DNA of 64,000 nt, taken from Brachyhypopomus gauderio. Lineage: Eukaryota; Chordata; Actinopteri; Gymnotiformes; Hypopomidae. The notes beneath the pieces were generated by a model. The model worked only from the letters and a program-made list of their open reading frames with translations, was not told the origin of the DNA and did no database searches. Shown here one piece after another: positions 33,263 to 59,466 of the stretch (the first letter of the stretch is position 1; every line of letters begins with the position of its first letter). The stretch is from NCBI RefSeq assembly GCF_052324685.1, contig NC_135223.1, positions 10,089,883 to 10,153,882 on the forward strand, in the 5' to 3' direction. The position numbers and the translations under genes were made by a program.

Positions 33263-36200
33263 CTGTGAGACGGGAGATGCCGTCAGACTCTCAGTTACCA
33301 TCTCCAAAGCATTTCATCACATCGTTTTATCATAGTTAGACAAGTGTAAAGCATTATGTACTGAATACACAGAGTTCAACTTCACCAGAACGCTGCAATC
33401 AGGGTGTTATCACGTATGAGGAGTTTTGGCATCATGGCCCTGGCTTTCTTTTAGAACTGGTTTTAAGATCCTTTTTTAAAGCTCTCAGTGGAGTAGTACT
33501 CATATTCATTTCCGAATGCCTAACAGATTATGCTCCACAACAGGTTTTAAGATTGTAATGTGAAGGAAGTTCAAGCAGACAAGTTTGAACTGTGTTTTGC
33601 TATTATGAACCACACGTTTTGAACTCTGCTTTCAAAAATTCCCCAGGCACCTATCATTGACTATTTTTAAAAACAGCAAAAATGTATTAATAGTTTAGCT
33701 TTTAATTACCACTTATGTTTTGATTTATAACAGTGATATTATAATGCAATTTTCTGTTGTATTTATGTAAATAATATTTGTACATTTACTTATTCTTATC
33801 TATTTCATTGTTATCCATCACTGTCCATTAACAGGACATATGTACTAACACTAGCACATGCGGTATAAGCTCACGTTGTGTCTTGCACTTTTTATTGTAT
33901 TTTCTCTTTGAGGTCTTTCTTTGCTCCACTGATTTCTGTTTTGCTACGTTAGGCCTGTATCTGCCTGGGAACTCACTGTACCTCCCTAAGTGAGAAGGTG
34001 AGGACCCTCCCTGATTACTCCTCACCCACTTCTCCCTCCTTCCTCTCCTTCTCCTCTTTCTCTTCTCTACTCTCCTATTTGAACCTTGCTGTTACACTGT
34101 TACTGGTGACTGATGCATGGAAAAAAACCATTATCAGGAATCTGACCCGCCCCACGAAATCTCTACCTTGTTGTACGCTGCAGGCCCTTAGCATGTGTGG
34201 ATTTGTGAGTGATCCTCACCGATTCAGGGTCCCAGGAGCTGTAGAAGAGCTCCTTGGAGACAGTGGTGACAAAGTAGAAGAGGAAGATGACCAGCATGAT
34301 GAGGGGGCTGATGACTCTCCAGGTGGCTTGCCAGAAGATGTTGGGCTTATGGCCAATCATGAAAACCAGGTCTTCGTTGAACCTGTTTACAAAGCACACA
34401 TTCTCTAGTTTTACCATACTCAACAGTCTCAGACAATACTAAAAGGATACGGTGCATGTAGTACACTGCACATTTGTATGTAGATTAAGAACGTTTGGTA
34501 AAAAGCAAACTAGAAACAAGCTAGTTTAAAAATGGTATGGAATATGGTATGGCAAAGTGTATGGGAATGGTGAGCCTTCACGTACCTATCAACACCGTAG
34601 ATATAAACCACTCCAACCATCTCACAGAAAGCGATAATGAGTAGGGGGATTGACCCAGCAAAACTGTCAAAGAGGGCCAGCCAGTAATCCCCCGATCCCT
34701 GAACAAATATTAGCCCAAGACAGCAACACGCCAGGCATGTCACACCTGTCGAAAAAACGTTTCGTTTAAGATTTTAGTCTGTTTGCCTTTTTTTCTGAGT
34801 GGTGACTAATGGTCAAATGGATGGAAGGGTGTAGGCCTTGAAAGTGCCCTACCTGTGATGGCTTCCTTGGGCCAGCTCTTGGGGAAGACCCCCAAGTCCT
34901 GCAGGGGAACCAGCACTCCTTCAATGTTACCAAACATGGAGGAGAGTCCGAGGCAGAAGAGCATGATGAAGAAGAGGACGGCCCACAGCGGAGACAGCGG
35001 CATCTTGGTGATGGCCTCGGTGAAGACGATGAAGGCCAATCCTGTACCCTCCACACCCTGTTCAGGGAGCAGGCTGTTAGCACAGGAAACGCTTACGGGA
35101 GATTAGCCGCGTTTCCAGCTTTTCGTGCGTTTTAATCTGTCTCAAACTCTAAATAAAGGACCAAATAAAAATACAATTCAGGCAAATTGTTTGATTTGGC
35201 AGGAGATGTCCCACACTGGTGTGTGATTCTAATCATGACTGTACCTCACTGAGGAAGGTGTTCAGGTCGCAGGTCGGTAAGTTTAGGGCCTGGATGGTGT
35301 TGGGGTAAGTGGCGTTAAGGTCAAGCAGTGCCTGATCGTAGTTGTGCGCAGTTATGTTGGTTTCTGGCAGGTCAAACGTGTTTAGAAGGGTCAGGATGTT
35401 TCTGCAGGACAGATGTGGTCAGAATGGTAAGGATGTTTGTTGGACAATTGTGTTTAGAAGGATCGAGATGTTTTGTATGACAGATGTGTTTAGGAGGGTA
35501 AGGATGTTTGCAGGATAGAGGCAGAGCGGAGCAGGCGAGTTCCATATTCTTTTTTCTTTTCACCTTCTCTTTTCTGTTTCATTTACAGATGTCTGTGGTT
35601 AAAGGAATGCTCCAGCTTTATAAATCATCATCTCTAGCTATCCATTTGTCAGACCCTCCAGAAAGTCACGATGTTGCGATTTGCAACTTCAACGCAACTT
35701 CAAGCAAACCCCGCGAATTCAGGGCGGTGTTGCAACTTCCGCCAATCACCGCAACTTTCCCGCAAATTTGACCAATCACTGATGTCGTCTTGATGTGACG
35801 TCGACAAACTCCCGCCTTACTTCCGTATACACGTTCAAGAGGACCAGACTGAAAGCAGCATGAGCGATGAAAATAACGGCAAAAAAATTGGGAAAAGCAG
35901 TATCCCGGTACACTACATGAAAGCGGGGATAAACTGTTTTTTTTTTGTTTTGTTTTCAGTGTTTTATTGTTTCACAACGATGGGTTCATACATGTATTTC
36001 CAACAAGTTTACCATTTCTAGCACCAGCCCATCCACTCCAAGTGATAGTCTTTTAAGAGACGGAAAGTCCATTTCTGCCACCGAGCTGTTGCACTTCGAG
36101 GGATCATTTCAAGAAAGTGAGAGGGATTGTTGTGCATTTTCTGTCCCAACACCTGTGTTTCAAGGGGCGGGGCATACAAAATCATGAGAGGGATCATTCC

Positions 36201-37430
36201 TGCCCAAACTATTTCATACCACATAGAGCACATATGTCAAAGTCAAGGCCCGCATCCAGATCCGACCCGCGAATTGATTATCTATGGCCCCCTGGATGAT
36301 ATTTAATTACTATTAGAACCGGCCCGCAGGCCACAGCCGCCCGATGGTGTTTTGCACGCACAAACGCTACATTCCCCACAATGCAACGGTAGCCCGCGAA
36401 GTCACTGCAGCGCACGCAAGTGACGAGGGTCTGAGATAAAGTTTATAAGTTTAAACTTTAAACTGAGATAAAGTTTAAAGTCAGAGATAAAGTTTAGTTA
36501 TCTCTGATCCATATCTATGAGTTACTAGTTCGCTCTGGCGCCAACCACTGGCGATCGATCTCGATATAATACTTAATTTGTGTCCATTTTACAGGCCGCC
36601 CGGTAACAACTTACGTTCGCTAACCCCGCCCCCGTCAACAATTAACGTTCGCCACCCCCTCCAGGTTCAAATCTCACTCCAAGCGATCTTGAAAAGTTGG
36701 CAACCCTGAATAAATAGGTAAATAGATAATTAAAATGGACTACTAAATAGAGGAAACCATACAACATTTACTCCCTATTGAAATGTACTCACAAAAAAGC
36801 AAAAACACACCGCAACTTCCATCGCAATTTTTTTGAAAAACACCCGCAACATCAAACATTTTAGCCCGCAACAATCACAAAAAAGGCCCGCGAAATCCTG
36901 GTGGGACTGATTTGTAGTGTATTGTCCATTACAATGGACATAATTTTACAGATTAGCACAATATAACATAGACACATACCCTCCCAAACAATCGTCAAAT
37001 CTCTCCGTGGCTCTGAAGCCGATGATGGTGTAGATGACAGTGGCAGCGAAGATTGAGGTGAAGGCGTTAATGATTGAGATGATGACAGCATCCTGTTCAC
37101 AGTTATTACTGACAGAAAGACAAACGCGCCTTAGGACAAGTGAACATATAACAGATATTCTACCGTATGTACTTCTGTGTGACATACTGTACTCAAACAA
37201 ATCTATAACTCAGACAAATGCAAGCAAGTTCATTTGCTTGGATTACCTCCTGTATGTATTTATGAAACAATACAGCTGAATTTGAGGTGTCATTTTTGGG
37301 GATGTTTTGTGACATACTGCACAGAGTTGTAGCTGGAGAAGGAGATGAGGCCCCCGAAGGCCAGAGAGAAGGAGTAGAACACCTGAGCGCCCGCATCCAG
37401 CCATGTACTGGGGTTAGCTAACTCATTCAG

Positions 37431-37464
<34 letters not shown>

Positions 37465-40400
37465 GAACACATATAGAACACTTGAGCTCCCGCATCCAGC
37501 CATGTACTGGGGTTAGCTAACTCATTCAGCTACACACACACACACATTTATCCACATACCTGTATACACAGGAGTATAGTGTACAATCGAGCAGTATAGC
37601 AAACGGAATTCCTTTCAGTGTCAATAAGCTTAGTTAAATCACAAGAGACATCGCATACATAACTCGCAAGGTAATTCAAACAGTTTAGGGGCATAGTTGA
37701 CTCCAGAAAAGGTCACTCGGCACTGGTTAGAAGGTGATGACTTTGTGTGAATTGACACTCACATCTGGCGTGAAGAGAAATATGATTCCATCCACCGAAC
37801 CTTTCAGGGTCAGTCCTCTGATGAGGAAAATGGTAAGCACCAAGTAGGGTAATGTGGAGGTCACATATACTGCCTGAGGTAAAGACAAACAGGGCTCTCA
37901 CTTCTGGCCTCATACAATAGTTAATGGTGTAAACAGAATGCCTCCCTGATGTCTGTAGTTATAGATATAACAACCTGGGGGTGTTTAATCTTTTTAAGAG
38001 TCCATATCCTTACACAACAATATTGCTATCTAGCCATTTTATAGTATGCAGTAAAAAAAAAAAAATCAGATGATCTTTATCAAAGGCAGTATTTAGAAAT
38101 ACACAACCTTTCTGTAGATTTCATTTCAATGTGAATAAATATAAATGTTTTCTAGCATGATCATACTAGACTTACTAGACATACTTTCATGATACTTAAA
38201 ACATGTGAAGATTGATACCGCTAGAAGCGACACAATGCATTCGCTTAAAACATCCTTGTCAATCTGTATTTATGCAGCGCTGAAATTTTATAACAGTGTA
38301 TCAGTGTATTCTTGAAAGCTTTATGATAAATTAGATCCTTAATGATACTGCAGTAATTATGGCTGGTAATCGGAATCTTTAAGGAATACATGATTCACAT
38401 TTTTATGACCTGTAATGACCTGTTTAGGAAGTCCACAGTTTGAAGCTTTAGCAATACCTAGTGGTGTGTAAGATGTGGAGGTGATTGTACCTTCCCAGTG
38501 GTCTCAATCCCGCGGATACAGCAGACATAAAGCACTCCCCATGCTGCAACCAGACACAGCACCATCCACCACTGCAGGCCCCCTGTCTCATCTATGACCG
38601 GGGTGACGTTCAGGGTTTTCCTGTACCAGAAATAATCCACGGGGGAGCTCCTGACGCACTCCGACACCAGATCTACCAAAAGAGTCAGAAGTGAATTTGC
38701 GTTAACAGGCCAGATGCGGAAGAGGAAGTATTGGGTCGTGCAGATATCTTGTAATTAGGAGCGTTGAAGAATGCCTGACGTACTGGTTTAGTGGTTCTGA
38801 AAGAATAGAGTTGAGCTGACTCGTTTTTCATTTTGATACTAGCGAACCCACATAGACGGAGCAGCTTTGCACCGCCACAGTGGTGGTTCGTAGCAGCTTG
38901 TGGAGGTTGTACCTGTTTTATTTTCATTGACGGGGCACTGGCTCCAGGGTAGGGGCTCCTGGAAGGAGTTGAAGAAGTACCACATGACCCAGGCGATGAT
39001 GGTGTTGTAGTAGAGGCTGACCAGCAAGGACACGAACATGGATGAGATGCCTGCATAGAGAAGCACAAATGAGTCCTTCCACCATTCTGCAAGGGTTGCA
39101 GAGTGCAAAGTGAATTTGGACTCGGGTTTAGCAGAGGTTCAACTCAAAGATCGTAAGTCATTTTACAATACATCCCTTCCCACTGCAAACCAGAAAGAGA
39201 AGAAGAGGACAGGTTTAAAAGGATCTTCATCACTTTTGATGAAGATGGTTTCAGGCAGCTTATCTCACCCACTCCAATCATGTAGGGGCTGATGGTTCTC
39301 CAGACCCCCACACTGCCTTTTCTCAGGCGCTGGCCAATGGCGAACTCCAGGTGGAGGAGAGGAACGCCCTCGAACACCAGCAGGATCAGGAAAGGGATCA
39401 TGAAGGCCCCTGGTGGAGGGCATATGAAGAACAGTAAAGGTCACACATTTGGAAACAAGTGTCTCTATACTGCGCTAATGCACAACAAGTAACCTTGTAT
39501 GAATTGGTGCGGAGCATTCCAAACTGTCCAGATGTTTGACTGGTGGGAGATGTTTGCAACTGGAGCTTCCAGACCCTAGTTTTGGAGGACGTCACATTTA
39601 ACGTGAAAGGCTTGAGGAGGGTTAGTGGTTTTAAAGCCAGGGAAACGTGTGAATACCATCTGATGCTGGAAAACATTGTGCTTCAGAGGACGTCTTGTTC
39701 AGACTGCAGTCAGGTCAAGGATGTCTAATCGTTTGTACTTTCAGAAGTGCTGATTGTTGATGGTCAGCAGTCCTGAAAGCACAGACATTCTTATCAGCCC
39801 CTCTGTTATTCTGGGTGCTGCCCAGCATGGCACTAGTAGGCCAGGATCATGTGAGGCTGAGGTTTGAACATGCCCAGTAACGTGATGGTGGGTTTGAACA
39901 CGCCCAGTAACGTGATGGTGGTTTGCTTAGTAACTCTGGTGAGGTTTTGTAAGGATGTGTTTGCACAGGCGATAAAAGGTTTAAGCAAGTGCATTTAGCC
40001 ACTCTGAGGAACAAATTAAAGCACGCTAAGCATTTCAGACACACATGCACACAAACATACACAGACACGTGTGGGAACCGTTTTTTCCCTCCTTGGTGAT
40101 ATAACACTTTTTCTGCCACCAGAGCTGGCTTTTCAGAAGTGCTGATGGTTGTGTGAACCGCAGTGTCCACTGGGATCAAAGTCAGCCCCGACGCCAACGC
40201 CAATGTCAGCCATTTTACCTTCGCTCAGTTAATATATGTAAAGCAATCACACTAACAGTAACCAGTCAGGCACATTAAGTCACACCTGAACAGAGATCTA
40301 ACAAAAAAGACTTACATTAACTGTAGTTTATGTGGTCATTCTTCCATAAAAGGTGTGAGTTCGACAAGTAAGATAAGGATTTAGCATGGTACCTCTGCTC

Positions 40401-41437
40401 TGGAGACAGATTAATAGCCTTGGCTTATTATCAACCCAAAGCATTCACACATAAAAAAGTGGTGTGACTCTAAAGTGATCAAGTACAGGGGAGGGGACAT
40501 GTTAGAGACTCCAGACATGTAAATTAATAAAACTTAAGTGAAATTAACAATTCATATCGGTTTATATGTGCATGTTTGTGAAACATGTTTGTGTACTGGC
40601 ATTGTGTTAATATGTTAATTGTACTGTTATTTTCACCATAGAGTTGTTTTAGAGTTAGTTAAATGGTTGTTATCATATTACTACTATCAATAAATATTTA
40701 ATGAATAATATAATTTAATGACAAATATTTACACACGTATATACACGTATATACATGTATTCTGCATGTCCAGGCCTTTCTGTGATAGAGTCTAGTAAGA
40801 GTGTAAGAGTGTAATATGTAAACGATTTGCTTAATCTTTAAAGAGTTTAACGGTGTGAAGTTCAACAGGTTTGACTCTACAAGGAAGCGTTTAAATTAAA
40901 TTAATGTAGTAAAATAATAATGCCAAAACCAGATTTGGACAAAGAAGGAGAACATGAAAGAGTGGGCGGGGTTTGTCTCCCGTGCTACAACACTGATTAT
41001 TATGCTGTGTTGAAACAGCAAGTCAACTCAGCAACAGAGAGACTGATAAAGATTGTGTATCGTCAAATTATCCAAATACTTTGACACTTTGTCTATTAAC
41101 TGTTCATTTTTATTGAAAATATTTTATAAAATGTTAGAGAGTGAATGTGAAATTTTGTGCAAATCATGTTTCATCAAAGACATTTTATGATGACATTTGA
41201 TTAAAACTGCAGATGCTACAATATTATTCTTTTCTCTACTTTGTCGTGGTTGGCAGTAAACTATTAACTTCTGTTACAATAAAAGAACAGCAACACATGA
41301 CAGACATAAGAAATGTGTCTGTTCACCAAACGTTCAGAAAACGTTTCATGATTGTCATCATTTCTGCCATAACTAATTGGACATACGTCTGTTTCAGCTG
41401 TGTGCCAAACCATTTATGCATGCGTGTGTGCGTGTGA

Positions 41438-41507
<70 letters not shown>

Positions 41508-42422
41508 ACCCAGAATGTAGACATACCAAGAATCATTCTTTTCCATTTAAAGTAATTATGCTCAGGGCCACTATGAAACTGTTAATGAAACTTTATGATG
41601 AGGTGAAGGTGATGTCATACAAAAGGATCTGTACTGATAGCAGTATATCAGTGCCAGAATCTGACCTTGTGTTTGTACAGATCAGATCCCAGTGATTTAG
41701 AGTGTAAGATGATTACCCTACGTAATATTGGCTAAGTGTGTTGTACATACTTTCTGAACTTTTAGAATATGGAAAATGTTTTATGTTTCATTCTTTTAAC
41801 AAATTCAAGTTACTGTACACAGAATAAAGCAGCATCAACATAGTGATAAGTTGTATTTAAATATTGTACTTACCTCAAATGTAATTACTTAATTATGACA
41901 TGTTTTTTCCAAATTTTGTTTTGTTAATATGTCACATGACATCAACACTAATAAGTATAATAATAGCCACATACAGAAGATCTCACCAGACAGCGTAGTT
42001 TGTCTAAGAAGTGTATATCTCCGCAAGTGTATATATGTATATACAGTGTGTATATATAAATAAATAATATTGCAAAACAGCAGAAAGAAATACTGGATAC
42101 AAGATGGCTATACCTATAGGGATAATTGGTAATAGTTTGTGGTCTGACATCACATTATTTGAGGTAAATGGAAAATTTGTACATTTGTAAATCTGGTTTT
42201 TATGAAATCAGATCTTTAATTCAGGGTGAAAGACTTTATTTATTTATTTAATGTTTATTACAGTTAATATTATTAATGTATACTACTTATATTTGCATTT
42301 GTTCATATTTTTACTCAAACGTAAATACCAATATATTTTTTCAATGATACTCCCAAAAATAATTCATAGCATTCTTACCCAATATGTTTTCTAATTACTG
42401 TTATTATTATTATTATTATTGC

Positions 42423-42453
<31 letters not shown>

Positions 42454-42859
42454 AACTTTGTGTGCGGCTTTCATTATAGATGTGTGAAAACAGACGCATA
42501 TCGTCTACCAGCCCGAAGTGTACTTATCATCCAGTCAGACCCGCCTGATCCTATTGATACATTCAACAGCTATATGATGTATTAATAATCTATAAACACA
42601 GGAAAGGACAGAGCAGGAGCGCTGAACCCAACAATACCAGCAGCACCATCATGAACTCACCTCCCCCGTGGCTCTGGCACAGGTAGGGGAACCTCCAGAC
42701 GTTGCCCAGGCCCACGCAGAAGCCCACGCAGGTCAGCATGTACTGGGCCTTGTTGTCCCACTTGGGCCTTTCTCCTGCCTCCTCCACCTCCAGTTTCTCC
42801 AGCTGAGCATGGCTGAGGATCCGGTGCTCCAGGCCCGGGTTGGGCAGAGTCAGCTTCAT
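33110..42859 (-). CDS. slc6a19: slc6a19-like (B0AT1) Na+-dependent neutral amino acid transporter, 12 coding exons
   Basis: B0AT1 takes up neutral amino acids with Na+ at the apical membrane of intestine and kidney; in mammals it needs collectrin or ACE2 for surface expression. Coding exons: 42661-42859, 39269-39409, 38913-39050, 38491-38672, 37763-37873, 37318-37430, 36980-37108, 35245-35401, 34853-35057, 34586-34745, 34220-34382 and 33110-33262. They sum to 1,851 bp (616 residues plus TAG; human about 634), all in phase. The N-terminus [20 protein letters not shown] is B0AT1-like. TM1 has [17 protein letters not shown]6 [19 protein letters not shown], and TM8 [11 protein letters not shown]. 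The C-terminus is short. Fish have several slc6a19 copies; which one this is cannot be decided here. Confidence 0.93.
33263..34219. other. slc6a19 last intron
   Basis: Nearly 1 kb with no recognised element; pyrimidine-rich near 34020-34080. Confidence 0.5.
34220..34382 (-). CDS. slc6a19: slc6a19 exon 11: TM11
   Basis: [20 protein letters not shown], then [20 protein letters not shown] and [19 protein letters not shown] is a B0AT1-type block. Donor gtgagg. Confidence 0.95.
34586..34745 (-). CDS. slc6a19: slc6a19 exon 10: TM9 and TM10
   Basis: [40 protein letters not shown] and [13 protein letters not shown]. Donor gtacgt. Confidence 0.95.
34853..35057 (-). CDS. slc6a19: slc6a19 exon 9: TM8
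   Basis: [20 protein letters not shown], then [35 protein letters not shown] and PKEAITG. Almost collinear with human SLC6A19. Confidence 0.97.
35245..35401 (-). CDS. slc6a19: slc6a19 exon 8: extracellular loop 4
   Basis: [20 protein letters not shown], then a loop with [19 protein letters not shown] and [12 protein letters not shown] and NAT are possible glycosylation sites. Donor gtacag. Confidence 0.95.
35650..36909. mobile_element. 1.26-kb composite terminal-inverted-repeat element
   Basis: Imperfect inverted ends (CAGACCCTCCAGAA; right end reversed CAGTCCCACCAGGA, 3 differences in 14) are flanked by the identical 6-mer ATTTGT at 35644-35649 and 36910-36915. The interior looks composite. 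Positions 36236-36440 (tgtcaaagtcaaggcccgca onward) resemble abundant fish hAT-type repeats and may be a nested insertion. Short open segments at 36.0-36.2 kb are not a usable transposase. Superfamily unassigned. It lies in a slc6a19 intron between exons 7 and 8. Confidence 0.65.
36980..37108 (-). CDS. slc6a19: slc6a19 exon 7: TM7
   Basis: [20 protein letters not shown], then [20 protein letters not shown]. Acceptor gtcag, donor gtatgt. Confidence 0.95.
37318..37430 (-). CDS. slc6a19: slc6a19 exon 6: TM6
   Basis: [20 protein letters not shown], then [17 protein letters not shown]. The acceptor is a tag directly after a (CA/GT) microsatellite and the donor is gtatgt. A 56-bp copy of its 5' end lies just upstream (37474-37529). 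Confidence 0.95.
37433..37461. repeat. (CA)n microsatellite at the exon 6 acceptor
   Basis: The CA tract lies immediately upstream (in transcription) of slc6a19 exon 6, and a second tract adjoins the exon fragment copy. Confidence 0.9.
37474..37546 (-). pseudogene. Partial duplicate of slc6a19 exon 6 with its acceptor
   Basis: Positions 37474-37529 repeat 37375-37430 with two substitutions, and the adjoining tag acceptor and CA tract (37530-37546) are copied too. The copy carries only the first half of the exon and then runs into intron sequence without a good donor, so it cannot serve as a full exon. Confidence 0.92.
37763..37873 (-). CDS. slc6a19: slc6a19 exon 5: TM5
   Basis: [20 protein letters not shown], then [17 protein letters not shown]. 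Donor gtgagt, phase 0. Confidence 0.95.
38491..38672 (-). CDS. slc6a19: slc6a19 exon 4: extracellular loop 2 and TM4
   Basis: [25 protein letters not shown], then [20 protein letters not shown] and [19 protein letters not shown] is a strong B0AT1 block. Confidence 0.95.
38913..39050 (-). CDS. slc6a19: slc6a19 exon 3: TM3
   Basis: [20 protein letters not shown], then [19 protein letters not shown] and NENKTG, the last with a possible N-glycosylation site (NKT). Donor gtacaa. Confidence 0.95.
39269..39409 (-). CDS. slc6a19: slc6a19 exon 2: TM2
   Basis: [20 protein letters not shown], then [20 protein letters not shown]. Acceptor caccag, donor gtgaga. Confidence 0.95.
39868..39925. repeat. Short tandem duplication, 2 copies
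   Basis: Two adjacent copies of a unit of about 30 bp containing cccagtaacgtgatggtgg, differing at few bases. Confidence 0.8.
41436..41508. repeat. (GT)n microsatellite, about 70 bp
   Basis: Nearly pure GT repeat in slc6a19 intron 1. Confidence 0.95.
42403..42451. repeat. (ATT)n microsatellite
   Basis: Trinucleotide ATT/TTA tract with one interruption (ttgctatt). Confidence 0.9.
42661..42859 (-). CDS. slc6a19: slc6a19 exon 1: start and TM1
   Basis: [20 protein letters not shown], then [14 protein letters not shown] and TM1 ([19 protein letters not shown]). Donor gtgagt. The ATG is the first in frame about 95 bp after a TATA box. Confidence 0.95.
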
Positions 42860-42951
42860 GGTCCTGCTCGGTCCCCGCTGCCTCACGGTCGGTGCGTCTG
42901 ATGAGGCGTTGAAGACGGTTCAGGGAATAGGAGAGCCGGCTGGGCCGGGGG

Positions 42952-42961
42952 AATATATATG
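42952..42961 (-). promoter_or_regulatory. slc6a19 TATA box
   Basis: The minus strand reads CATATATATTC about 95 bp upstream of the ATG. This places transcription start near 42925 and leaves a short 5' UTR of about 65 bp. A TATA promoter suits a tissue-restricted transporter gene. Confidence 0.6.
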
Positions 42962-43114
42962 GTGAACTTTAGCACCCCTCCAGCACAGGGTGCCCGTGTG
43001 TTACCTCCATGATGAGAATGTGCCCTGTCAGCTAGATAAGGGGACGTGTAGCCATGACTGAGGCTGAGGATGTGTGACAATAACTACTGGTGTTGCAGGG
43101 ATGCAGGCTTGTGA

Positions 43115-43117
<3 letters not shown>

Positions 43118-43170
<53 letters not shown>
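43118..43170. repeat. (CA)n microsatellite
   Basis: Pure CA tract upstream of slc6a19. Confidence 0.95.
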
Positions 43171-43172
<2 letters not shown>

Positions 43173-44191
43173 CCCTCTTTTACTGTGCCCTGCCAAATGG
43201 TTAATAAATGAAGATAATGATCTTCATATCGCTGCAGTGGTAACTTTAACAAGGGTCCAACATTCAACATCAAGGTCACCTACGAGAACTCTGCACACAA
43301 CTGAATGCCCTTACAGAGATGGAGCCTTTGTGTCACACTTGCACACACAACTCACCCAAACACTCCAAACGTTCATTGTACGCTACTAAATAGTTAACAA
43401 ATGAAGACAATCTGCATGTTACACCATCGGGAGTGTTTATGAGAATACTGCTCATGACAGAAGCGACATCTTTCATCTCAGCAAGAAGAATAAACTTCGT
43501 CTCTATGTAGTTTTCATCCAGTTTTCTGTTTTCATTCAGGGCTACACTCTTTACAATACACAGCTAATAGGACCATCTCTAAAAAAGATTTTTTTTAAAT
43601 AATTTGCTACAACAATGACTGTCTACTAATAACAGCATCCTTACAAAAATGTACACTAATAACAAGCTCACAGATGTGGTGTTGTGTCAAGCATTCCAGT
43701 ATTATTTACAGTGCTGTTTCTACAAATAAATGTAGAAAATGTAATGCTTAATACTGTCATTTATGCTTTATACTGGCATAAATGGTCATTTAAAAATATT
43801 TTTAATTTATTGGCCGTTTGTATCACTTTGGATTTAAGAAATGTGCATTATAATTTGCATTAATTAGTATCATTGAGGTTTGTTTTTTAATGATCATATT
43901 TTATCTGGAAATCAGTTCAAACGTCCAAACATCCATTTCAGATCATTATAATTAATCATACCATTAGGTTTGCACCAGCATTATACGTTATTTGGAGTTA
44001 TTGGTTTCATTTTAGTGTTCATGTCACTATATTGCCAACATTCTTATATACCGGTAAATCTTTTGAGAGGCATGGTTGGATCTCTCGAAAGCCTCATACG
44101 TAGAGTACTCGTAATCAGAAACCAGTGCCCTCTGGTGTTGGAAAGTGGTTCTGCACTGGTGAGACTGCAGGTGTTTTTATTTATCGATGTG

Positions 44192-44213
44192 CTACGTCAG
44201 TAAAGTGACGTAG
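44192..44213. promoter_or_regulatory. Inverted pair of CRE-like sites upstream of fhod3
   Basis: CTACGTCA, 6-nt spacer GTAAAG, TGACGTAG: perfect 8-bp arms, each containing a TGACGTA-type half related to CREB/ATF sites. It lies about 0.7 kb upstream of the fhod3 ATG. Regulatory role is inference. Confidence 0.35.
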
Positions 44214-44923
44214 AGTACACTTTTATATTGTTGTTTTCTTTATTTTATTTAACTCACATGCGGCTAAAATAGGAGGCTAAAAAATACTCCCGGCCTACCG
44301 AAAGGTGTGTAGCGTGGACTTTGCGACAACATCCCGCAGCCTCACGAGAGTGAAACCGCCACTCATTCCCGACGTTTACATTTTAACAGAACATTTAATC
44401 ATTTTTAAGCAAAGACGCAAAATTGTTGTTCGCGGATTTCACCATCCCACATCCCCACCAGGGGGCGCCCGAACTCAGAAATAAACCCCTCCTGTGAGAC
44501 GTATGGTTGAAGTTGGAAGGAGTCCCCCCTCTGGAGCAGCCCACTGCAGACACCAGCCCCGCCGACCCGCTCCGCTCAGTCCGCCTCAGCAGCCCCGTCT
44601 GCCCGCTATGTCCTTGGACGCGCTCGCCATTCTCCTCCGCACAGGCTGCAGCAGAACACAGTAGAGCACAGAGACCAGCGCTGGAGAAGACCACCAGCGA
44701 TGACGGGGGGCATCGGGATTGTTGTCTTTTTATTATAACACTCGATTTCATCTCTGATGACAAGACGAAGCGCGGAGTTTGTGGATAACTGACAGCCAGG
44801 GGCTGCTACTGTGTGAGAGCTGAGCTCTGCGTAAAGATACTGCGACAAAGACTTTTCCCGGCGGCATTCACTTTTTTTTTGCAGACTACGTACTTTTCCT
44901 AAACCTACTTGCATGGATGTACC

Positions 44924-59466
<14,543 letters not shown>

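Larger units (their letters stand above)
39410..42660. other. slc6a19 intron 1
   Basis: Holds a short tandem duplication, a (GT)n tract (about 41436-41508) and an (ATT)n tract (about 42403-42451). No exon recognised. Confidence 0.5.
42860..44923. other. Divergent intergenic region between slc6a19 and fhod3
   Basis: Contains the slc6a19 promoter, a (CA)n tract (43118-43170), an AT-rich middle, a CRE-like inverted pair (44192-44213) and the GC-rich fhod3 5' UTR/promoter zone from about 44300. Confidence 0.5.

Noticed and set aside
35945..36233. Open frames inside the 1.26-kb element as a transposase
   Set aside because: Only about 80 codons on either strand, no recognisable transposase motif, and interrupted on both sides.
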